NCBI GenBank assembly: GCA_016217585.1 | Contig: JACRHQ010000093.1 | Coordinates: 1-5,020 of the forward strand | Origin: Candidatus Omnitrophota bacterium | Lineage (GTDB): Bacteria > Omnitrophota > Gorgyraeia > Zapsychrales > Zapsychraceae | Direction of reading: 5' to 3' | Length of the DNA stretch: 5,020 nucleotides | Part shown: piece by piece, positions 1 through 4,238 of the stretch | How the letters are laid out: every line of letters starts with the position of its first letter | How positions within the stretch are numbered: position 1 is the stretch's first letter | Translations under genes and position numbers: made by a program | The notes under the pieces: generated by a model | Told to the model about the DNA's origin: nothing | Seen by the model: the letters and a program-made list of their open reading frames with translations, nothing else | The model's database searches: none

Positions 1-837
1 CTGGACAGGCGTATTGACTGAAAGATAGGTGTCCGCGATCACCTCCAGGCGCTGACAGGCCTCCTGGGCCAATTCCTCCGGTCCGCTGACGATGATCCAG
101 GAAAGTTTCATTTGCGGCAGCGCGAGTGTCTTGGACAGGCCTCCCAGGACAAAGGTCAGGACAGCGTCATTGTTCACCAGGCTGACAGCATCCTTGCTGC
201 CGGGGAAGGCGAAGTCCGCGAAAACCTCGTCGCTAATAACCGGAATGTTCTTTGCCCGGCAAATACGGTTCAAGGCGGACAATTCATCCTTTTTAATAAA
301 CGACCCCGTCGGATTATTGGGGTTGACCAGGACGACCGCTTTCGTGGCAGGTTGGATGCATCCCTCCATTTGCGCGAAGTCAATGTGCCAATGATCTGTG
401 TACGCGAGGGGATAATAATTCAGGGCAACGTCGTTTAAATCGCCTAAAAACTGGAAAAGAGGATAGCTGGGCCGGGGGAAAAGCACCTCTTGTCCGGCGT
501 CGACAAGCAACCGGAACAGGCAGGAATACGCCTCGGAGGTGCTGGCCGTCAGGAATATGCGCTCAACCGCGACCTCATGTCCTTGCTCCCGGTAATACCT
601 GGAAACGGCCTCGCGGGCCTCAAGGGAACCTTGCGGCTGCGGCTCATAGCGCAGATTCTTATCGGACGCCAGCGGCCGAAGAATTCTTCCGGAAGGATAA
701 CCGAACCCGCAGCGGGTGGGGTTGGATTCGGTCAGGTCAATAAAGGAGATGTTGGCCTTCTTAAGCTGGTCAAGGACTTTGGCAATACGGTTGGAAGATA
801 ACGGCCAGTTGGTGCGGTGGGAAAAAAAATTATCCAC
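1..837 (-). CDS. PLP-dependent class I/II aminotransferase, 3' end cut by window edge
   Basis: This gene encodes a fold-type I aminotransferase that transfers an amino group between an amino acid and a 2-oxo acid, probably in the cytoplasm. The 279 visible codons are open to the window edge; family members are usually near 380-400 residues, so roughly the last 100 are missing. Visible family signatures are the N-terminal DLTESNPTRCGF block (34-45), the substrate/cofactor loop NPNNPTG (172-178), SDEVF (202-206) whose Asp203 should pair with the pyridine nitrogen of PLP, and GGLSKTLALPQMKLSW (232-247) with Lys236 as the Schiff-base lysine. The residue after DEV is Phe rather than the Tyr of aspartate aminotransferase; I recall this as common in this subgroup. 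The GTG start is forced by an in-frame TAA two codons upstream and fits the family N-terminus (FFSHRTNWPLSSNR). No clear Shine-Dalgarno precedes it. It lies 32 bases after the antitoxin-like gene and may be co-transcribed. The substrate cannot be told from sequence. Confidence 0.93.
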   Translation of the reverse strand, partial: MDNFFSHRTNWPLSSNRIAKVLDQLKKANISFIDLTESNPTRCGFGYPSGRILRPLASDKNLRYEPQPQGSLEAREAVSRYYREQGHEVAVERIFLTASTSEAYSCLFRLLVDAGQEVLFPRPSYPLFQFLGDLNDVALNYYPLAYTDHWHIDFAQMEGCIQPATKAVVLVNPNNPTGSFIKKDELSALNRICRAKNIPVISDEVFADFAFPGSKDAVSLVNNDAVLTFVLGGLSKTLALPQMKLSWIIVSGPEELAQEACQRLEVIADTYLSVNTPVQ

Positions 838-869
838 GATTTATTTTGGAAGAATTGGGTAATGAAGTC

Positions 870-1052
870 TTACTTCAACCATTTCGACATTTTCTCTTTC
901 ACTCGACTATGCGGGATAGTTTGGCCCGAATCTGCCTGGTTCAGACCCTTTTCAATCTTGGCCAGGAATAACAGGCGTTCCATGGCGTCTTCTATCGAAG
1001 CGTTATTCGGCAGGGCCCGCACCACTTTTATTACTTTTTCTTTTATAGTCAT
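870..1052 (-). CDS. Small antitoxin-like protein, no adjacent toxin
   Basis: This is a 60-residue protein, ATG to TAA, with a predicted helical N-terminus (MTIKEKVIKVVRALP) and a C-terminal block KIEKGLNQADSGQTIPHS...KEKMSKWLK (32-60). The pattern of an acidic/basic helix followed by G-x-T-I-x-H and a final KWL resembles small antitoxins encoded beside RelE/ParE-type toxins, whose C-terminus wraps the toxin. That assignment is by remembered family resemblance, not by a search. The toxin gene normally follows directly, but here only 32 bases separate it from an aminotransferase, and upstream lies an unrelated coiled-coil gene, so no toxin partner is present. It could be a solitary antitoxin acting on a distant toxin, a transcriptional regulator, or a remnant. 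The start follows a promoter-like sequence so closely that the mRNA may be leaderless; no Shine-Dalgarno is visible. Confidence 0.72.
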   Translation of the reverse strand: MTIKEKVIKVVRALPNNASIEDAMERLLFLAKIEKGLNQADSGQTIPHSRVKEKMSKWLK

Positions 1053-1058
1053 AGAATA

Positions 1059-1087
1059 AAGATAACAGGTTTTTACAAAGCATTCAA
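1059..1087 (-). promoter_or_regulatory. Candidate sigma70-type promoter for the antitoxin-like gene
   Basis: On the minus strand a TTGAAT hexamer (1082-1087) and a TATCTT hexamer (1059-1064) are separated by exactly 17 bases. Each matches four of six positions of the TTGACA/TATAAT consensus. The -10 hexamer ends 6 bases before the ATG at 1052, so initiation at the usual distance would fall at or next to the start codon, giving a leaderless transcript. This agrees with the lack of a ribosome binding site. It is the only clear candidate in the 72-base gap. Confidence 0.5.
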
Positions 1088-1102
1088 GGCAATCTTTGCA
1101 CT

Positions 1103-1125
1103 TTGGAATTTGTTTATTGGAATTT
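1103..1125. repeat. 9-bp direct repeat in the intergenic gap
   Basis: The plus-strand 9-mer TTGGAATTT occurs at 1103-1111 and again at 1117-1125, an offset of 14 bases. It lies just after the coiled-coil gene stop (the second copy touches the stop codon) and upstream of the candidate promoter of the antitoxin-like gene. It could be a pair of regulator half-sites or mere A/T-rich chance; function is unknown. No hairpin followed by a U-run, as expected for an intrinsic terminator, is visible in this gap. Confidence 0.35.
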
Positions 1126-1808
1126 TACTTATTCGATTCCCGCTGGATCCGCTCGAGCTCTTTGTGTTTCTCGCGCAGCTGCTGTTCGACCTTGTCGTAG
1201 TCGGCCTTGGCCACCCACGTCGTGTCTTCTTTTTGTTTGCGCAGCGCCGTGTTTTCCTTGCGCATCTGGGCGAGCTCTTCCCGCTGATTGTCCATTTTGG
1301 CCCTCAACCGGGCGCTTTCGGCCTCCGCGGCCCGGCGGCTGTCCTGCAGGCCGGCGATCTCGCGCTTGAGCTCTTCGACCTCCTTGCCCTGACGCAGGGT
1401 TTCGACATGCTCGCGGTTAAACTGCTCCTGGACCCTCGCAAACTCGTCTTTGGAATGCTGAAATTCTTTGCTCTTTTTATCCAGCGCGCTTTGTTCGCGC
1501 TCGTGCCATTCACGCTCCTGGGCGAGTTTTTCCTGCAGCTTTTTGACCTTCACCTTCTCGACGGTCAACTCATATTCATTGGTCTTTTCCCGCTGCTCTC
1601 CGGCGGCAATCTCGTTACGCAAAGATTGAATATGCTTTTGCAGCCGGAGGATCGTCTCCTGCTCCGTTTTAGGCGGGGGCAACGTTTCTTCGCTCACCTT
1701 CCTTTTTTTCTTTTGGGGCCGCGGGGTCGTGGGGATCAGGACCAGCATCCCCAAAAGGACGACGACAAAAACAAGACCCAGGATAATAAAAAAAATGGTG
1801 AAGTTCAT
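1125..1808 (-). CDS. Membrane-anchored long coiled-coil protein
   Basis: This 227-residue protein has an N-terminal hydrophobic segment (about residues 3-26, FTIFFIILGLVFVVVLLGML) followed by a strongly basic patch PRPQKKKRK (29-37) and a short Pro-rich linker. Nearly all of the rest (about 48-225) is rich in Glu, Lys, Gln and Arg with heptad-like hydrophobic spacing, so it should form a long coiled coil. By the positive-inside rule the basic patch puts the coiled coil in the cytoplasm (inference). No catalytic domain is seen and the family is not recognised; such proteins often act as scaffolds or tethers. The ATG lies 4 bases after the TPR gene stop and is preceded by a purine-rich ribosome binding site inside that gene, so the two are probably translated together. 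It is the last gene of the five-gene run. Coiled-coil composition makes database matches unreliable. Confidence 0.85.
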   Translation of the reverse strand: MNFTIFFIILGLVFVVVLLGMLVLIPTTPRPQKKKRKVSEETLPPPKTEQETILRLQKHIQSLRNEIAAGEQREKTNEYELTVEKVKVKKLQEKLAQEREWHEREQSALDKKSKEFQHSKDEFARVQEQFNREHVETLRQGKEVEELKREIAGLQDSRRAAEAESARLRAKMDNQREELAQMRKENTALRKQKEDTTWVAKADYDKVEQQLREKHKELERIQRESNK

Positions 1809-1812
1809 GCCT

Positions 1813-3609
1813 TTATTTCCCTCTCTCCTGCGGCGCGCGCATCAATTTCTTCAGATTCTCCCTGGCGAAAACGGAGTGCGGGTTAAGACGCAGGATCTTT
1901 TCCAGGATCGTTTCAGCTTCCTTCGGCCTCCCGGTCATCAAATAGCAAACCGCCAGATTATTCATCGCCATAGTATTGTTTTCATCGAACAAAAGCGCCT
2001 CCTGAAATTCTATGACGGCCTTCGCGTAATTTTGCTCTTTGAGATAACTGACCCCCTGATGATTGTGCGCGGCCGCCTGGGAGGGGTCGATCCTGTCGGC
2101 GCGCGCGTACCACTCAATGGCCCGCCCCGGATCTCCGAGCCTGTCGAAACAACGGGCAATGCTGACATAAGTCTCCTTCATCAACAGGGCATAAAAATCT
2201 CTGGGGCTGGAAGACTCTGTTTTAGCCATATATCCTTGCATAATGCCCAGGGCCCGATGATAAGTCGCGATCGCCCTGGCGTATTCACCCTTGGTCGCGT
2301 AGGCATCACCCAGCAACATGTACGCGCGGCTGAAATTGGGTTCAAAACGCACCGTCCGCTCTATCAGGGGGACCTGGCCCGCCCAAACGGTATTCTGGCG
2401 TACCGTTAAGACAAAACAAACCATCCCGAGGATCCCCACGGTCACGACGGCACAGAGGCGCTGCCGGCGCGCCGGCAGCTTGCTTATGAGAAAATGACCG
2501 ACCCCGGGAACGAACAGCAAAACGCCCGCCACGGACATATAAAGAAAATGTTCAGCCGTTAATATCAGGGAATATTCATTGATAATCGGTATGATGTTCA
2601 GGACCGGCGCCAGGCAGATCAGGGACCAACCCGCGCCGGCAAGAAGCAGCCGCCGGTACGGCTGCGGCGTGCGCCGTACGATCAGGATGACCGACAGGAG
2701 AACGGCCAGCAAACCGGCCGCCGGGCCGCCGGCCGGTTCCAGGATATCGATACTCCGGTAATAATGCAGGTCGCGGGGAAAAAAGATCGTCCCCAGATAC
2801 ATCAGCAACGTGCGCGGGATCGACAAGACCCTTAAAAAAAGTTCACCGTTGAACTGAACAGGAGGTATGACGCCGTGAGGCATGAGGAATTTGCGCAGGA
2901 CAAAATATCCGGCAAGGACCGCAAAATAACCGCCGACCCGGAGGGACCTTCGCGGCGGCCGCCGCCCTTCGCGCGGCGCGGCGGTCCTCTCGAGCCAAAG
3001 GACCAGGACCGGCAGCATGACCGCCTGTTCTTTGGTCAAAAGGGCAAGAAAAAAAGCCGTCAACGACCCCCAATACATCCTCGCGTCTGCCCGACGCTGT
3101 CCAAGACAGTAAAGGTAGATACTGGCAAAACAAAAGAACGCGAATACCAAGTTGGAGACCCCCGAGATACAGGCCACTGTCTCGGTCTGGACCGGATGAA
3201 GAAGAAAAAGAAGTGAAACGGCAAACGCGAGGCCTTTTTTATGGCCGCTGAATATGTTTATCAGACTGTAGACAAGAAAACTGTTGGCGATGTGAAGGAG
3301 GATATTGAAAAGATGCCACCCGGCGGGATAAAGCCCGAAAAGCGCGTATTCGATCCTGTAAAAAAGCTCCAGCAAGGGCCTGTAATAGGCATTAAGGGCG
3401 GATGATCCGCCGTTCTTGATTACGGCCGTCCCCGTGCCGTGAATAATCTCGTTCCAGTCGAAATGTGTGATCAGCGGGTTGAACTGGATGGAAATGATCT
3501 CGTCATGGACGAAAGGGTACCACAACGTCTGGCCGTAAGCCAGAAATCCCAGGAGGCATAAGACCAGGGGGACGCGCCTTAACACGGTCTTTTCAAAAGG
3601 AGCGGCCAC
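1813..3609 (-). CDS. TMTC/PMT-like GT-C membrane glycosyltransferase with C-terminal TPRs
   Basis: This 598-residue protein has a multi-spanning N-terminal part (about ten hydrophobic segments between residues 12 and 402) and a soluble C-terminal TPR part. Blocks resembling the TMTC/PMT group of lipid-linked-sugar glycosyltransferases are WYPFVHDEII (30-39), with an acidic Asp36-Glu37 pair at the place of the catalytic acidic motif in the first external loop; HPVQTETVACISG (138-150); LLTKEQAVMLPVLVL (190-204); and LTAEHFLYMSVAG (350-362). These match TMTC blocks of the type HP-hydrophobic-H-TE-VA-x-I-SGR, LLSKE and AERxLYLPS. At least four TPRs follow, at about 425-458, 478-511, 512-545 and 546-579, probably facing the side of the active site and binding acceptor protein. 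An Arg-rich loop (208-224) separates two membrane segments. The GTG start directly follows the HPt stop and has a good ribosome binding site 9 bases upstream; no in-frame ATG lies nearby. Donor sugar and acceptor are unknown, and enzymatic activity is inferred. Confidence 0.85.
   Translation of the reverse strand: MAAPFEKTVLRRVPLVLCLLGFLAYGQTLWYPFVHDEIISIQFNPLITHFDWNEIIHGTGTAVIKNGGSSALNAYYRPLLELFYRIEYALFGLYPAGWHLFNILLHIANSFLVYSLINIFSGHKKGLAFAVSLLFLLHPVQTETVACISGVSNLVFAFFCFASIYLYCLGQRRADARMYWGSLTAFFLALLTKEQAVMLPVLVLWLERTAAPREGRRPPRRSLRVGGYFAVLAGYFVLRKFLMPHGVIPPVQFNGELFLRVLSIPRTLLMYLGTIFFPRDLHYYRSIDILEPAGGPAAGLLAVLLSVILIVRRTPQPYRRLLLAGAGWSLICLAPVLNIIPIINEYSLILTAEHFLYMSVAGVLLFVPGVGHFLISKLPARRQRLCAVVTVGILGMVCFVLTVRQNTVWAGQVPLIERTVRFEPNFSRAYMLLGDAYATKGEYARAIATYHRALGIMQGYMAKTESSSPRDFYALLMKETYVSIARCFDRLGDPGRAIEWYARADRIDPSQAAAHNHQGVSYLKEQNYAKAVIEFQEALLFDENNTMAMNNLAVCYLMTGRPKEAETILEKILRLNPHSVFARENLKKLMRAPQERGK
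1819..1829 (-). promoter_or_regulatory. Ribosome binding site of the coiled-coil gene
   Basis: The minus strand reads AGGAGAGAGGG about 10 bases before the ATG at 1808. It lies within the last codons of the upstream TPR gene, consistent with translational coupling across the 4-base gap. Confidence 0.6.
2460..2479. repeat. 20-bp perfect palindrome inside the TPR/GT-C gene
   Basis: The sequence GCTGCCGGCG followed at once by its exact reverse complement makes a 20-base self-complementary block with no spacer. It encodes the loop around Leu378-Pro-Ala-Arg-Arg, just before the last hydrophobic segment (385-402). It could be a protein binding site or a by-product of GC-rich codons for Ala and Arg; nothing else supports a role. 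Confidence 0.6.
2712..2738. repeat. GC-rich inverted repeat, 9-bp arms
   Basis: The arms AACCGGCCG (2712-2720) and CGGCCGGTT (2730-2738) are exact reverse complements around a 9-base centre that can itself pair in part. The block encodes a Gly/Ala/Pro-rich stretch (about residues 291-299) between hydrophobic segments of the TPR/GT-C protein. In mRNA it would form a very stable hairpin, but without a U-run, so it is not a typical terminator. Confidence 0.55.
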
Positions 3610-3960
3610 TCATTTCAACTCCTCTTTCAAAATGGCGATACGCGCCGTCAGGGCTTCAAATTTTGTATCCAGGTCCGCCACCAGCGCGGCGGCACCCGTC
3701 AAATCGTTCCTTTTGCCCATGTCCTCGAGTTGAGACAGGATCACATGCAAGGCATGGGCCGAGATGTTCCCCGACGATCCCTTCAGGGCGTGGGACAACT
3801 TGCGGATCTGGTCGGCGTTGCTGCCGGCGATGGCCTCGCCCATCAGCCGCCTTTTCTCGCGGAAATCCTGGACAAAGATATCCAGCAGTTCCAGGGCGAA
3901 CGCCTTGTCGCCCTGGATCCTCTCCATAAATTCGGCAAGATCTAGAATTTTCTCGTCCAT
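3610..3960 (-). CDS. Stand-alone HPt (histidine phosphotransfer) domain protein
   Basis: This 116-residue protein is essentially a single HPt four-helix bundle. The signature LSHALKGSSGNISAHAL (55-71) contains the expected phospho-accepting His57 followed by the conserved LKGSS-N, and the flanking helices fit the family in length. HPt proteins pass a phosphoryl group between a hybrid kinase receiver domain and a response regulator; here neither partner lies in the window. The ATG at 3960 was chosen because the HPt homology begins there; longer readings would add 22 residues that are only the shifted frame of the upstream membrane-protein gene. The start lies inside that gene (19-base overlap) with no strong Shine-Dalgarno, suggesting coupled translation. 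The TGA stop abuts the GTG of the TMTC-like gene. The placement suggests that phosphorelay signalling is tied to the operon's envelope function, which is an inference. Confidence 0.88.
   Translation of the reverse strand: MDEKILDLAEFMERIQGDKAFALELLDIFVQDFREKRRLMGEAIAGSNADQIRKLSHALKGSSGNISAHALHVILSQLEDMGKRNDLTGAAALVADLDTKFEALTARIAILKEELK
3619..3624 (-). promoter_or_regulatory. Ribosome binding site fixing the GTG start of the TPR/GT-C gene
   Basis: The minus strand reads GAGGAG, 9 bases before the GTG at 3609 and within the last codons of the HPt gene. The site decides for this GTG over the out-of-frame ATG at 3613-3611, which would read only a handful of codons before a stop. Confidence 0.75.
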
Positions 3961-4238
3961 CTTATATTGATGAGAACGGCAAAAACGTTGAACAACACCA
4001 CGACGACCGTCAGCGCCGCCATGCACACGGCCATCACGAAACGCCAGTTCCTTTGAAAGTCACGCCCCATCACCTCGGTACCGATATAACCGATCAGCGT
4101 CAGGGCAAGCGCGATGGTCGCGCCGGCGACGATAAAAATGAACAGGGAAAACGAACACGCAATCAAGACGACACAAAGGTTGTAAACCACCGTGTTCCCT
4201 TTACTGATCTTGCTCGCGGCTATGCCGATGCGTTTCAC
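3942..4238 (-). CDS. Small hydrophobic membrane protein of unknown family
   Basis: This 98-residue protein has a short basic N-terminus (VKRIGIAASKISKGN), a long hydrophobic stretch at about 17-53 that could be one or two membrane segments, a polar loop MGRDFQRNWR (57-66), a second hydrophobic stretch at about 67-92, and a basic tail INIRWTRKF. Two or three membrane passes are predicted. No family is recognised and no catalytic motif is visible. The GTG at 4238 was chosen because it overlaps the protease stop in the classic 4-base GTGA arrangement and follows a GGAGG; a GTG seven codons earlier is possible but lies upstream of or within that GGAGG. The gene sits between the M48 lipoprotein and HPt genes and overlaps the latter by 19 bases, so it is probably co-expressed. 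It might be a membrane partner of the protease or of the TMTC-like protein, but that is only a guess from position. Confidence 0.78.
   Translation of the reverse strand: MKRIGIAASKISKGNTVVYNLCVVLIACSFSLFIFIVAGATIALALTLIGYIGTEVMGRDFQRNWRFVMAVCMAALTVVVVLFNVFAVLINIRWTRKF

Noticed and set aside
1053..1124. Intrinsic terminator after the coiled-coil gene
   Set aside because: Only a weak imperfect pairing of CAAAG with CTTTG is present, with no strong stem and no U-run.
1110..1886. 258-codon plus-strand open frame rich in Leu and Phe
   Set aside because: It is the antisense of the coiled-coil gene; Glu/Lys/Gln codons read backwards give Leu/Phe. It has no ribosome binding site or recognisable motif.
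1729..2409. 226-codon plus-strand open frame
   Set aside because: It overlaps the TPR region and the coiled-coil start in antisense; the minus-strand reading has clear TPR periodicity, this one has no motif.
2953..2974. GC-rich repeats with a 12-base palindrome in the Arg-rich loop of the TMTC-like gene
   Set aside because: Explained by runs of Arg and Pro codons in a cytoplasmic loop; no independent sign of function.
3397..3411. 15-base near-palindrome GGCGGAT-G-ATCCGCC
   Set aside because: It is short and inside coding sequence; likely a chance result of codon content.
3961..4026. 22-residue N-terminal extension of the HPt protein
   Set aside because: These codons are the shifted frame of the upstream membrane-protein gene; HPt homology begins at the ATG at 3960.
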